Positions 8,186 to 15,707 of a DNA stretch of 28,114 nt are shown here, in pieces. The first letter of the stretch is position 1; every line of letters starts with the position of its first letter. The DNA comes from an uncultured Clostridia bacterium (GTDB taxonomy: Bacteria; Bacillota; Clostridia; Christensenellales; Pumilibacteraceae). Under the pieces are notes generated by a model. It saw nothing but the letters and a program-made list of their open reading frames with translations. It did no database searches and was not told where the DNA came from. The stretch is taken from contig CANQUR010000006.1 of the NCBI GenBank assembly GCA_947627075.1, forward strand, positions 1 through 28,114, given 5' to 3'. Both the position numbers and the translations under genes were made by a program.

Positions 8186-8657
8186 AGATCACGACTACTC
8201 CCTTGTCCACATCGAGATACCCGCTTACGAAACGTGTTATTGCCTCATACTTATTTATATGCACAACTTTATCGTCCATAACCAAATTGCTTAAATTTAA
8301 GGAAATACTTTGGATTTTTATTTCTTCATCAAACTCGCCTTTTATTTCCACCTCTATATTACGATATCCTTCCTTGCTCAAGGCTTCCTCCACTCCGCGT
8401 TCGAGCGAACGAACTCTCATCTTATTTGCATAATTAATATAGCTGTCGTCAACTTCGATTCCCGGAACAAACAAGATATTATCTCCGTTAAAGCCGTTCT
8501 TTATTATGTTGGGCAACGGAGCTACAATTATGAGAATGGTGAGCGAGGCAAAAATCGCGTTTACAAACTTCCCCATCCGTTTGCCGCTCAAAACCAGATC
8601 CGCAATAAATCCGAGAGCGACGACGGCAAGTATACTCATTATCCAAGATAAAATCAT
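8178..8657 (-). CDS. spoIIIAF: Stage III sporulation protein AF
   Basis: 159-residue membrane protein of the SpoIIIA complex. Two N-terminal helices (about 5-24 and 33-52, the second FVNAIFASLTILIIVAPLP) precede a soluble ring-fold-like domain with YRNIEVEIKGEF and a short C-terminal strand VDKGVVVIYE. Identification rests on the layout and on the exact position between spoIIIAE and spoIIIAG; sequence conservation in this family is low. Confidence 0.88.
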   Translation of the reverse strand: MILSWIMSILAVVALGFIADLVLSGKRMGKFVNAIFASLTILIIVAPLPNIIKNGFNGDNILFVPGIEVDDSYINYANKMRVRSLERGVEEALSKEGYRNIEVEIKGEFDEEIKIQSISLNLSNLVMDDKVVHINKYEAITRFVSGYLDVDKGVVVIYE

Positions 8658-9830
8658 CTATATCACCAAGTTACCCGTGCAAACGATAAGCAATAAAAAG
8701 ATAAAATATAGGAATATAAAACCAAGTATTATTGCAATGAGCGACGAGACGCTCTTACTTATACCGTTAAGGATATTACAAATGCTCTTACTGCCGAGAG
8801 GCTCACAGATCGCCGCTATCAACTTTAGAGACAAACTGAATAACACTATTTGGACAATGAGTGGGCTTACAGAAAGAAACAATATAATAATACCGCTTAA
8901 TCCTATACCGTTTTTTATCAATACACTTCCGCTTATTACAAGATTGTAGCCCTCCGATAAATATCCTCCGATTATAGGTACGTACCTACTAATGGCAAGT
9001 TTTGTCGTTCTTATGTAAATACTGTCATATATTGACGCAGTCACCCCTTGAATAGACAGCACCGCGAGAAAAATAAAAAACACTGTGCCCAATACCCATT
9101 TCATCGCGCCCGAAAAAAAGTCCGCCATACTTTTTAGTTTTATTCCGTCACTCAAATTGCCAACCACATGAAAAACTATGCTCAACAAAAAAGTCGGAAG
9201 TGCAAACACGGTTACAATGTTTGTTACCGCGCTACTTAAAACAACTATAGCCGGCTGGTACACGGCAATAGCTTTACTCGAACCTATTGCAGTCATGAGC
9301 GTAAGCAAAACGGGAAAAAAGCAATCCATTTGCCTTTTCAAAAAATTTATCAGTTCGCGTGATGAGTTTACCAAATTGATTATTTGTGCAAACACTATTA
9401 CCATGACAAGTGAAACGCAAGCCAAACGTACAATGGTTTCGGTAGATTGCGATGCGAACTTACCTTTTATAGCGTTTATCAAACTGAATAAGATACAAAT
9501 AATGAGAATAGACACTATAAACGGAATAAGATTTTTTAATTTATCCGCAAAAATACTTATCAAATAACTTATAAAATTGCCGAAATCTATACCATCTCCG
9601 TCTCCGATCAAGCTCATGAGCTTGTCCTTTATATTGTTAGAGCCGAAAATCGAAAGCTCATCGCTTCCAAATTCGCTTAAAAGCTCGTCAATATCGCTTG
9701 TGTCGAGATTATCGATAATTTCCTCGACTCCTTCGGAAATATTTTCGTCAGATTGAGCATAAGCGATTCCCGATGCTGAAAACCCTATGGTCAAAAGCAT
9801 TAGAATTAAAAGTAAAATGATTTTTTTCAT
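8658..9830 (-). CDS. spoIIIAE: Stage III sporulation protein AE
   Basis: Large polytopic membrane component of the SpoIIIA channel. It has 390 residues with a signal peptide (KKIILLLILMLLTIGF...AYA-Q), an acidic exposed stretch rich in Asp/Glu/Ser (about 27-75), and then about seven or eight membrane helices. Family landmarks include FPVLLTLMTAIGSS, QGVTASIYDSIYIRTTKLAISRYVP with IIGGYLSEGYNLV, and LKLIAAICEPLGS. It overlaps spoIIIAD by one base and abuts spoIIIAF without a gap. Confidence 0.95.
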   Translation of the reverse strand: MKKIILLLILMLLTIGFSASGIAYAQSDENISEGVEEIIDNLDTSDIDELLSEFGSDELSIFGSNNIKDKLMSLIGDGDGIDFGNFISYLISIFADKLKNLIPFIVSILIICILFSLINAIKGKFASQSTETIVRLACVSLVMVIVFAQIINLVNSSRELINFLKRQMDCFFPVLLTLMTAIGSSKAIAVYQPAIVVLSSAVTNIVTVFALPTFLLSIVFHVVGNLSDGIKLKSMADFFSGAMKWVLGTVFFIFLAVLSIQGVTASIYDSIYIRTTKLAISRYVPIIGGYLSEGYNLVISGSVLIKNGIGLSGIIILFLSVSPLIVQIVLFSLSLKLIAAICEPLGSKSICNILNGISKSVSSLIAIILGFIFLYFIFLLLIVCTGNLVI

Positions 9831-10213
9831 TAAAACAGCTCCGATATAAGGTCGAAAAGCGCATTGATCATTGGCATGGAAACTATAAGTATTATGACCT
9901 TGCCTGCCATAACTATCTTTTCGGCAACCGATTTACTGCCCGCGTCCTCAACTATTCCCGCCGAAAACTCGGTAATGTAGCCTATTCCTATGATCTTTAT
10001 AACGCTTTTTAAGACATTGCTTTGAATACCGGCTCGTTCGATCACAGAAGTTATGTTTATAAAAATGTCGGCAAAATAATCCAAAAGCATGAATATAATC
10101 ACGCAACCGCCGGCAAGTCCCACCACTATGCTCAAGCTACTCTTGTTTTCCTTGAGTGTCAAAGAACAAAATGCGGTGATAATTCCGACTGCGGCAATTT
10201 TCAAAATATCCAT
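9830..10213 (-). CDS. spoIIIAD: Stage III sporulation protein AD
   Basis: 127-residue integral membrane protein with four predicted helices. The N-terminal half (MDILKIAAVGIITAFCSLTLKE) resembles SpoIIIAC, and the C-terminal GIGYITEFSAGIVEDAGSKSVAEK segment is the family hallmark. It shares one base with both spoIIIAC and spoIIIAE, so translation of the three membrane proteins is probably coupled. Confidence 0.95.
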   Translation of the reverse strand: MDILKIAAVGIITAFCSLTLKENKSSLSIVVGLAGGCVIIFMLLDYFADIFINITSVIERAGIQSNVLKSVIKIIGIGYITEFSAGIVEDAGSKSVAEKIVMAGKVIILIVSMPMINALFDLISELF

Positions 10214-10410
10214 CAGTAAAGCCCGAACATGGCGTTGAGCGTATCGAATAGTTTCGATATCATATCTACGACCATCAAAAGCACTATAACAAGTCCCGCA
10301 AGCGAAACCATGGTTGCAATCTCATCTCTGTCCGCTTTTTTCAAAATCTGACATACTATGGCGGTGATTATTCCCACCGCGGCGATCTTGAAAATTATTT
10401 CCACTCCCAT
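10213..10410 (-). CDS. spoIIIAC: Stage III sporulation protein AC
   Basis: 65-residue protein with two membrane helices (about 4-20 and 33-52). MGVEIIFKIAAVGIITAIVCQILKK-ADRDEIATMVSLAGL follows the family pattern closely and matches the N-terminal half of SpoIIIAD, suggesting shared ancestry. GGAAGGTG provides the ribosome site, 11 bases after spoIIIAB. Confidence 0.95.
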   Translation of the reverse strand: MGVEIIFKIAAVGIITAIVCQILKKADRDEIATMVSLAGLVIVLLMVVDMISKLFDTLNAMFGLY

Positions 10411-10421
10411 TAAGCACCTTC

Positions 10422-10898
10422 CTATATGAGTAATATTCCGACAAGCAGACCGAAAAGCAATCCGAGCTTTATGTACATATTACCATGCTTATCGTTTTTT
10501 GTTTTTATCTCGCCGTACTTGCTGTTGAACTCGTTCTCATTGCGTTTAAGTTCGACAATTTGTGTATCGCCGTCCGTTCTTCCCAAACAGGTAAAGAACT
10601 CTCTTATTTGTGCCGCTTCGGTCTTTGAAAGACAATTTGCGCTGACATTCAGTTTATCTCCGTTCAAAAAACTCTTGTATTCTCCCAAATTTTTTTTGAG
10701 AGAATCGGATGATATCTCTATATCATCGAGCACATCAGCCATTTTGTCCGCTTTATAGCTTATATTGTCAATGAGTTTTGCGCAAAGCTTTGCCGCGTCT
10801 CGATAATAAGCCTCACGTTCTCGATCGCGTTTCGATAAAGCAAGTCCGAGCATAAAGCCGCAAAATGAAGAAAGCACCAAAATAAATATCGCGTTCAA
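10422..10898 (-). CDS. spoIIIAB: Stage III sporulation protein AB
   Basis: 158-residue membrane-anchored protein of the SpoIIIA complex, distantly like type II secretion GspF. It has helices at both ends (FILVLSSFCGFMLGLALS and YIKLGLLFGLLVGILLI) and a cytoplasmic helical middle with REAYYRDAAKLCAKLIDNISY. The C-terminal KHGNMYIKLGLLFGLLVGILL pattern is typical. It overlaps spoIIIAA by 4 bases (ATGA type). Confidence 0.93.
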   Translation of the reverse strand: MNAIFILVLSSFCGFMLGLALSKRDREREAYYRDAAKLCAKLIDNISYKADKMADVLDDIEISSDSLKKNLGEYKSFLNGDKLNVSANCLSKTEAAQIREFFTCLGRTDGDTQIVELKRNENEFNSKYGEIKTKNDKHGNMYIKLGLLFGLLVGILLI

Positions 10899-11755
10899 AG
10901 CTTTTCATACTCTCCGTTATAAATTCCTTCTATTTTTCCGACGCCGCCAGAGGATAACACGATTATCCTTTCAAAAATATCCGCCCGAACGATTTTTTGC
11001 CGATATTCTCGCCCGCGCGCATGTATCGTAGCAAGTATATCAACTCCGCTGTTCACGGCTCGAACTATAGCGGCGACGTCATCATCGGACATGATCTCAT
11101 CGGCGGCAAGCACGTCGGGACGCATATAACGAATACCCTGTTCGAAAGCGAAAGCTTTGCTCGCACCCGAGATCACGTCGGTGCTTTGCCCCACATCGAG
11201 CGAAATACCGTCGTGAAATGCAGCGATCTCGTAGCGTTCGTCTGCCAAAAGCACATTATGTTCCCCATCGGAGATTTGTCGGATGAGATCGCGTAAAAGC
11301 GTAGTTTTTCCACAACCCGGAGGAGACACAATAAGTGTATTGAAGCATCCTCTTTCTCTTTTTATGTACTTTATAACTCCGTCCGCGCATCCTTTGATTT
11401 CATGAGGAAACCTTATGTTGAGCGAAGTGAAATTCTTAATGGTTTTATCGTTGACTTCTCCGCAAACGCCTATTCGTACTCCGCCGGCAAGCGATAGAAA
11501 TCCGTTTTTTATTTGATCGTTTACGGCATAGATGGAATATCCGGACGCCTTTAACAACACTTCCTCTATTTCGGACCGCTCGAGTTTCATCCCATGTCCG
11601 CATAAACCGGAATCCGAAAGTCCGAAAAAACGTCCGCCGTAATTCAAGGATACTCCGCATTGCCGCAAGCGCAATTCATAAATCCTATTCTCGTCCAATT
11701 TGGACAATGCATTGCGTACTCTTATAGGCAATATTTTTTTTATATCACTGACCAT
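10895..11755 (-). CDS. spoIIIAA: Stage III sporulation protein AA (ATPase)
   Basis: Cytoplasmic ATPase related to secretion ATPases; it powers or gates the SpoIIIA-SpoIIQ channel. In 286 residues it has a family N-domain (ILPIRVRNAL...ELRLRQ, GYSIYAVNDQIKNGFLSLAGGVRIG), Walker A PPGCGKTT (145-152), Walker B VLAADE (215-220) and the ATIHARG motif near 242-248. An in-frame TAA 12 bases upstream fixes the ATG at 11755 as the only sensible start. No Shine-Dalgarno sequence precedes it, and the candidate promoter predicts a leader of only a few bases. Confidence 0.95.
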   Translation of the reverse strand: MVSDIKKILPIRVRNALSKLDENRIYELRLRQCGVSLNYGGRFFGLSDSGLCGHGMKLERSEIEEVLLKASGYSIYAVNDQIKNGFLSLAGGVRIGVCGEVNDKTIKNFTSLNIRFPHEIKGCADGVIKYIKRERGCFNTLIVSPPGCGKTTLLRDLIRQISDGEHNVLLADERYEIAAFHDGISLDVGQSTDVISGASKAFAFEQGIRYMRPDVLAADEIMSDDDVAAIVRAVNSGVDILATIHARGREYRQKIVRADIFERIIVLSSGGVGKIEGIYNGEYEKL

Positions 11756-11762
11756 ATATAAT

Positions 11763-11793
11763 ATTTATACGGCGCTTGTCCGCGCGATATGAA
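11763..11793 (-). promoter_or_regulatory. Candidate sigma-E-like promoter of the spoIIIA operon
   Basis: Minus strand reads TTCATATC (11786-11793), 14 bases, then CGTATAAAT (11763-11771). This resembles the Bacillus sigma-E elements (GTCATATT and CATACAAT) at 6/8 and about 5/8 positions. The known mother-cell control of spoIIIA makes it attractive, but the match is moderate. The predicted start falls about 2 bases before the ATG. Confidence 0.35.
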
Positions 11794-11831
11794 AAGTAAT
11801 TTTTTGGTTTTATTTTATCTTTCGACAGTAC

Positions 11832-11869
11832 AAAAAAATCGCACTCCCAAATGAGAATGCGATTTTTTT
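11832..11869 (-). terminator. Bidirectional intrinsic terminator after vorC
   Basis: Inverted repeat with arms based on aatcgca and tgcgatt, extended by a few pairs with mismatches, a short loop, and A/T runs of seven on the two sides. It therefore gives a U-tract on either strand. It ends the vor transcript just before the spoIIIA promoter region. Confidence 0.85.
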
Positions 11870-11890
11870 GTGAATTGATTTTAATTTATT

Positions 11891-12433
11891 TTATTTGACC
11901 AACTTCTTCATATATTCGATACCTGCTTTAAGGCATTCGATATTGGAAGGTATTACCTTCGGCTTGCTTTCGAATACGTGTTCTACCGCATGGATAGCCG
12001 CCTCTTCGGAAATATCTCCGTTGAAGATGGGAAGCAATACGCCAAGCATATATACGTTAGCGCCACGTTTATTGATAGCGGCAGCCAAAGTATCTACCGG
12101 AATTTGATAGAACTTAACGTCCTTGCGCGTTGTTGCTTTGTGAACTATATCGGAGTTGGTTATGATGATACCGCCCTTCTTTACGCTACCTTCGAATTTG
12201 TCGAGCGAAGGCTCATTGAACGCGATAAGAATGTCCGGATGGTCGATAACGGGAGCCGCGATCTCCTCTGCCGAGTAAATTACCGAGCAGTTAGCCGTAC
12301 CGCCACGCATCTCGGGGCCATAAGAAGGAAGCCACGAGGTATTGAGATTTTGCTCAATTGCCGAATACGAAATAAATTTACCGAGGGACAAAACGCCCTG
12401 GCCGCCGAAGCCGCTTATAGTAATTTTTTGCAT
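11891..12433 (-). CDS. 2-oxoacid:ferredoxin oxidoreductase, gamma subunit (VorC/KorC type)
   Basis: Gamma subunit of a four-part ferredoxin oxidoreductase that oxidatively decarboxylates a 2-oxoacid to its acyl-CoA. The 180 residues open with ITISGFGGQGVLSLGKFIS, the family nucleotide/CoA-binding signature, followed by WLPSYGPEMRGGTANCSVIYS. It is the last gene of the vorD-B-A-C operon, one base after the beta subunit gene. A strong terminator follows. Substrate is inferred from the alpha subunit: branched-chain 2-oxoacids are favoured, 2-oxoglutarate is possible. Confidence 0.9.
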   Translation of the reverse strand: MQKITISGFGGQGVLSLGKFISYSAIEQNLNTSWLPSYGPEMRGGTANCSVIYSAEEIAAPVIDHPDILIAFNEPSLDKFEGSVKKGGIIITNSDIVHKATTRKDVKFYQIPVDTLAAAINKRGANVYMLGVLLPIFNGDISEEAAIHAVEHVFESKPKVIPSNIECLKAGIEYMKKLVK

Positions 12434-12434
12434 A

Positions 12435-13187
12435 TTATTTGTCCTCCTTCGTTATATCTTTGAATACGCCGAGCGGATAGAACGAGCAACCCTTCTCCTT
12501 AACAAACTGCATAGATTCGAGCGGAGTCTGGTGGTAGTTTGTCGGGCAGTTTGCCACTACTTCTATAAAGGAAAGCCCTTTCTTTTCCATTTGAACTTGG
12601 AACGCCTTCTTTATAGCCGCCTTCGCCTTGTTTACATGAGGCACGTCATAGCACGATACACGCTCTATATATGCGGGACCGGTAAGAGTAGCAAGCATTT
12701 CGCACATGTGTATGGGATTGCCGTTGACTTTGGGATCGCGACCGTATATGCAAGTCGTAGCCTTTTCGCCCGGCATCGTGGTGGGAGCCATTTGGCCGCC
12801 CGTCATGCCGTATATACCGTTATTAATGAAGATTATGGTTATGTTCTCGCCTCTGGTGCAAGCATGAACGGTTTCCGCCATACCGATGGAGGCAAGGTCA
12901 CCGTCGCCTTGATACGTGAAAATCAAATTGTCGGGATTAACTACCCTGCGAATAGCGCTCGCTACTGCGGGAGCTCTGCCGTGAGCCGCTTCGAACACGT
13001 CACAACGGAAATATTTATATCCGAAAACCGAGCAACCTACAGGCACAACACCTATTGCGCCGTCTACTTTTCCGAGTTCTTCAAGCGCTTCGGCTACTAA
13101 TCTATGTACTATGCCGTGCGTGCAACCCGGGCAGTAATGCAACGGGGTTTCGGTCAACATTTTAGGCTTATCTGCTACTATTTTCAT
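12435..13187 (-). CDS. 2-oxoacid:ferredoxin oxidoreductase, thiamine diphosphate-binding beta subunit
   Basis: Carries the thiamine diphosphate site of the complex. In 250 residues: YCPGCTHGIVHRL near the N-terminus, GCSVFGYKYFRCDVFEAAHG, the TPP motif GDGDLASIGMAE and the completing NNGIYGMTGGQMAPTT. The length and motifs match the VorA/KorB class. The gene starts one base after the alpha gene stop; its Shine-Dalgarno AAGGAGGG is encoded by the last codons of the alpha gene. Confidence 0.92.
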   Translation of the reverse strand: MKIVADKPKMLTETPLHYCPGCTHGIVHRLVAEALEELGKVDGAIGVVPVGCSVFGYKYFRCDVFEAAHGRAPAVASAIRRVVNPDNLIFTYQGDGDLASIGMAETVHACTRGENITIIFINNGIYGMTGGQMAPTTMPGEKATTCIYGRDPKVNGNPIHMCEMLATLTGPAYIERVSCYDVPHVNKAKAAIKKAFQVQMEKKGLSFIEVVANCPTNYHQTPLESMQFVKEKGCSFYPLGVFKDITKEDK

Positions 13188-13188
13188 A

Positions 13189-14244
13189 TTATTTGCCCTC
13201 CTTTACATACTTAACGAGATCTCCCGGCATCATAACGTTACCGCCGCTACGTCCATAGAACTCTACGGGTTTAAGTCCGTTTACGGCAAGGCGAACGTCC
13301 TCGACCATTTGTCCCATGCTCATTTCTACCGTAACGAACTTCTTGACCTTATCGCATTTAGCAAGCTTTGCTATAATTTCGGTCGGATACGGATATAACG
13401 TTATGGGACGAATAAGTCCCGCCTTGATACCTTGTGCACGAAGCTCTACGATCGCCGCTTTGCAAATACGAGCTACAGAGCCGTATGCTACGAACACGAT
13501 CTCCGCGTCCGAAGTAAGATAATCCTCATACCTTGTTTCGTTTTTGGTAATCTCCTCGTATTTTTTGAATAAATGCTCGTTGAACGCTTCAAGCTCGTCC
13601 GGCTCGATACGAAGCGAGTTGATGATCCTCGGTCTGCCGTCGCTGTGACCGCAAGCCGCCCAATCGTTCTTGTCGGGAAGAGTTTTAAGGTCGCGCATAG
13701 GCGGAATTTCCGCAGGTTCCATCATTTGTCCGAGCATACCGTCGCCTATTATCATAACGGGAGTACGATATTTATCGGCTACGTCGAATGCGCCGTATGT
13801 AAGATCGACAAATTCCTGTATGGAACTCGGAGCGAATACTATAGGATGATAGTCGCCGTGTCCGCCGCCCTTTGTCGCCTGAAAGTAGTCGCCTTGTGCC
13901 GGCTGAATACCGCCGAGTCCCGGACCGGAACGCATCATATTTACTATAACGCACGGAAGCTCTGCCGCTGCGATATAGCTTATTCCTTCTTGTTTAAGAG
14001 AAATTCCGGGGCTGGACGAGCTTGTCATAGCTCTTGCGCCTGCACCGGCTGCACCGTAAAGCATATTTATTGCCGAAACCTCACTTTCGGCTTGTATGAA
14101 GGCGCCACCTACTTCGGGCAACCTCCAAGACAAATATTCGGGTATTTCATTTTGAGGCGTGATAGGATATCCGAAGAAGTATCTGCATCCCGCAGCTACC
14201 GCAGCTTCGGCGATCGCCTCATTACCTTTCCAAAGTTTTTTCAT
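13189..14244 (-). CDS. vorB: 2-oxoacid:ferredoxin oxidoreductase, alpha subunit (VorB-like, 2-oxoisovalerate type)
   Basis: Alpha subunit (pyrimidine-binding plus domain II) of the oxidoreductase. It has 351 residues. The start KKLWKGNEAIAEAAVAAGCR and the FFGYPITPQNEIPEYLSWRLPE segment, then SSSSPGISLKQEGISYIA and GGGHGDYHPIVFAPSS, are the pattern I associate with proteins annotated as VorB, 3-methyl-2-oxobutanoate:ferredoxin oxidoreductase. That enzyme forms isobutyryl-CoA and reduced ferredoxin during branched-chain amino acid fermentation. A 2-oxoglutarate role cannot be excluded without a tree. It lies 24 bases after the ferredoxin gene. Confidence 0.88.
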   Translation of the reverse strand: MKKLWKGNEAIAEAAVAAGCRYFFGYPITPQNEIPEYLSWRLPEVGGAFIQAESEVSAINMLYGAAGAGARAMTSSSSPGISLKQEGISYIAAAELPCVIVNMMRSGPGLGGIQPAQGDYFQATKGGGHGDYHPIVFAPSSIQEFVDLTYGAFDVADKYRTPVMIIGDGMLGQMMEPAEIPPMRDLKTLPDKNDWAACGHSDGRPRIINSLRIEPDELEAFNEHLFKKYEEITKNETRYEDYLTSDAEIVFVAYGSVARICKAAIVELRAQGIKAGLIRPITLYPYPTEIIAKLAKCDKVKKFVTVEMSMGQMVEDVRLAVNGLKPVEFYGRSGGNVMMPGDLVKYVKEGK

Positions 14245-14268
14245 AAATTAACGAATCCTCCTTTTATT

Positions 14269-14481
14269 TTAGTCGCGATATACGGTGATAACGCTATCGG
14301 GACACATTGTCGCACAACTTGCGCATCCTATACACTCGTCCATATTAATGCACTCGGCTACCTCGTAGCCTTTTGCGTTAGTACGTTTTGAGATCTGCAA
14401 AATCTTTTTCGGACAAGCGTTGACGCATAGGCTGCAGCCTTTGCAGTAGGCTTCGCGAAATTCAACCTTACCTTTTGCCAT
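14269..14481 (-). CDS. 2x[4Fe-4S] ferredoxin-type delta subunit (VorD/KorD)
   Basis: 70-residue iron-sulfur subunit passing electrons from the thiamine site to ferredoxin. Two cluster motifs are visible: CKGCSLCVNACPKK and CIGCASCATMCPDS, each CxxCxxCxxxCP. A strong AGGAGGG site precedes the ATG by 11 bases. It is the first gene of the vorD-B-A-C operon. Confidence 0.93.
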   Translation of the reverse strand: MAKGKVEFREAYCKGCSLCVNACPKKILQISKRTNAKGYEVAECINMDECIGCASCATMCPDSVITVYRD

Positions 14482-14524
14482 AAATAAAATAACCCTCCTG
14501 ATAATTTTATAAAAATACGTGATT

Positions 14525-14554
14525 TCGATTTTCGTTGGAACTAACTAAAATCGA
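14525..14554. promoter_or_regulatory. Inverted repeat upstream of the vor operon
   Basis: tcgatttt (14525-14532) and aaaatcga (14547-14554) are exact reverse complements. Three more inner pairs follow a single mismatch, leaving a 6-base loop. No U-tract follows on the minus strand, so it is a poor terminator. It could be an operator for vor or a processing site after the glycosylase gene. No convincing -35 element was found for vor; an AT-rich TATAAAAT lies just downstream. Confidence 0.45.
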
Positions 14555-14569
14555 TTCCCGTGTTTTCCG

Positions 14570-15370
14570 TTATTTTTCTCGCGCGCCGTAAAATATATAT
14601 TGTTGCGCAAGGCCAGCGAGCGCGCCATATCTGTTAAGATAATGATTTCTGACTTTGCTCGGCGTATCGAGCGTTTCACTTGCACATTGCTTGAAAATCC
14701 AAGTATCGACGGGAAAACAATCCCATTTTCGCAGTCCGAAAAGCAAGATACAATCCGCTACTTTCGGTCCCACTCCCGGCAAGGATAAAAGCAATCTTTC
14801 CGCATCCTCGGTGTCGGATTCGGACAATTTTCTCAAGAAATCGGTCTCATACAATATCCTTGCCGACTTACTCAAATAATTATCTCTAAAACCTGCTCCA
14901 AGCATCCTGAATTGTTCTTTATCTACTTTTACAAGTTGCTCCGGTGTTGGGAAAGCATAATAATCGCCCATGTCGCTCCCGCAAAAAGCACATATCCTCT
15001 CGATAATGCCCTTTATACGGGGTATGTTATTGTTAGCGGATATTATAAAGCTTATGATTACCTCAAAGAGGTCTTGCCTCAATATCCTTATGCCCTTTCC
15101 GATCTTTATGTATTCTTTGAGCTCGTCAAAACTATTTAACGAAGCCATTATTTCGTCATAGTCGGTATCGAGATCGAAATATTTCACAAAATAATTCGGC
15201 GCATCGGTCACGATCCTGTCTCCCCCGACGCTCGCACGATATGCACCCGAAAAAACGTCATATCCGTTTTGCGTCTTGATGAAACGAAAAGTTTGTCCGC
15301 AAGTAAGTATCGCCTTGAAGTCGAGCGGCGCCTCGGTTCTTATTATATTGCCTTCAATAACATACTTCAT
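14570..15370 (-). CDS. ogg: 8-oxoguanine DNA glycosylase / AP lyase (Ogg1 type)
   Basis: Base-excision repair enzyme removing 8-oxoguanine and nicking the abasic site. The 266-residue product has the OGG N-domain (PLDFKAILTCGQTFRF), then a helix-hairpin-helix-GPD domain. LPGVGPKVADCILLF (about 197-211) carries the catalytic lysine and FPVDTWI the catalytic aspartate. The start at 15370 matches the family N-terminus; a TTG at 15415 would add 15 residues but overlaps the rpmA end. Neither start has a Shine-Dalgarno site. The ATG lies 3 bases after the U-tract of the rpmA terminator, which is odd and may mean low or unusual expression. Confidence 0.9.
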   Translation of the reverse strand: MKYVIEGNIIRTEAPLDFKAILTCGQTFRFIKTQNGYDVFSGAYRASVGGDRIVTDAPNYFVKYFDLDTDYDEIMASLNSFDELKEYIKIGKGIRILRQDLFEVIISFIISANNNIPRIKGIIERICAFCGSDMGDYYAFPTPEQLVKVDKEQFRMLGAGFRDNYLSKSARILYETDFLRKLSESDTEDAERLLLSLPGVGPKVADCILLFGLRKWDCFPVDTWIFKQCASETLDTPSKVRNHYLNRYGALAGLAQQYIFYGAREK

Positions 15371-15373
15371 CTT

Positions 15374-15397
15374 AAAAAAAGGGGGATATTCCCCCTT
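15374..15397 (-). terminator. Intrinsic terminator after rpmA
   Basis: Minus-strand AAGGGGG, a 5-base loop, CCCCCTT and a run of T ending at 15374. Seven-bp stem with five G-C pairs and a strong U-tract. It closes the rplU-prp-rpmA operon 11 bases after the rpmA stop and overlaps the initiation region of the glycosylase gene. Confidence 0.88.
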
Positions 15398-15407
15398 AAT
15401 AAACGAA

Positions 15408-15683
15408 TTAAGCAACAGGATAAACGCTTACTTGCTTTCTATTCCTGCTTACTTCAAATCTGACTATACCCGATTCAAGCGCATACAATGTATCGTCGTT
15501 GCCTCTGCCTACATTGTTGCCCGGGTGAAATTTTGTACCTCTTTGTCTGACCAAAATACTGCCGGCATTGACGTTTTGTCCGTCTCCCGCCTTGACTCCG
15601 AGTCTTTGCGCAGCCGAATCACGACCGTTTTTGGACGAGCCGCCGCCCTTCTTATGCGCAAAAAGCTGAATATTTATAAACAT
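15408..15683 (-). CDS. rpmA: 50S ribosomal protein L27 (with cleavable N-terminal extension)
   Basis: Ribosomal protein whose N-terminal arm reaches the peptidyl transferase centre. The 91 residues begin MFINIQLFAHKKGGG. The first nine residues are the Firmicutes extension removed by Prp protease, with the predicted cut after LFA and before HKKGGG. SSKNGRDSAAQRLGVK and GSILVRQRGTKFHPGNNVG follow, as in all L27. AGGAGG precedes the ATG. It is last in rplU-prp-rpmA and is followed by a strong terminator; obgE, a frequent next gene, is not here. Confidence 0.97.
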   Translation of the reverse strand: MFINIQLFAHKKGGGSSKNGRDSAAQRLGVKAGDGQNVNAGSILVRQRGTKFHPGNNVGRGNDDTLYALESGIVRFEVSRNRKQVSVYPVA

Positions 15684-15707
15684 TTTTTACCTCCTAAATA
15701 TAAACGC

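Noticed and set aside
12342..13100. Plus-strand open frame of 252 codons opposite vorA
   Set aside because: Antisense shadow of the beta subunit gene with shadow-like composition.
13573..14391. Plus-strand open frame of 272 codons across vorB and the ferredoxin gene
   Set aside because: It lies opposite two certain genes, is rich in Cys/His/Tyr/Arg from antisense codons, and crosses a gene boundary.
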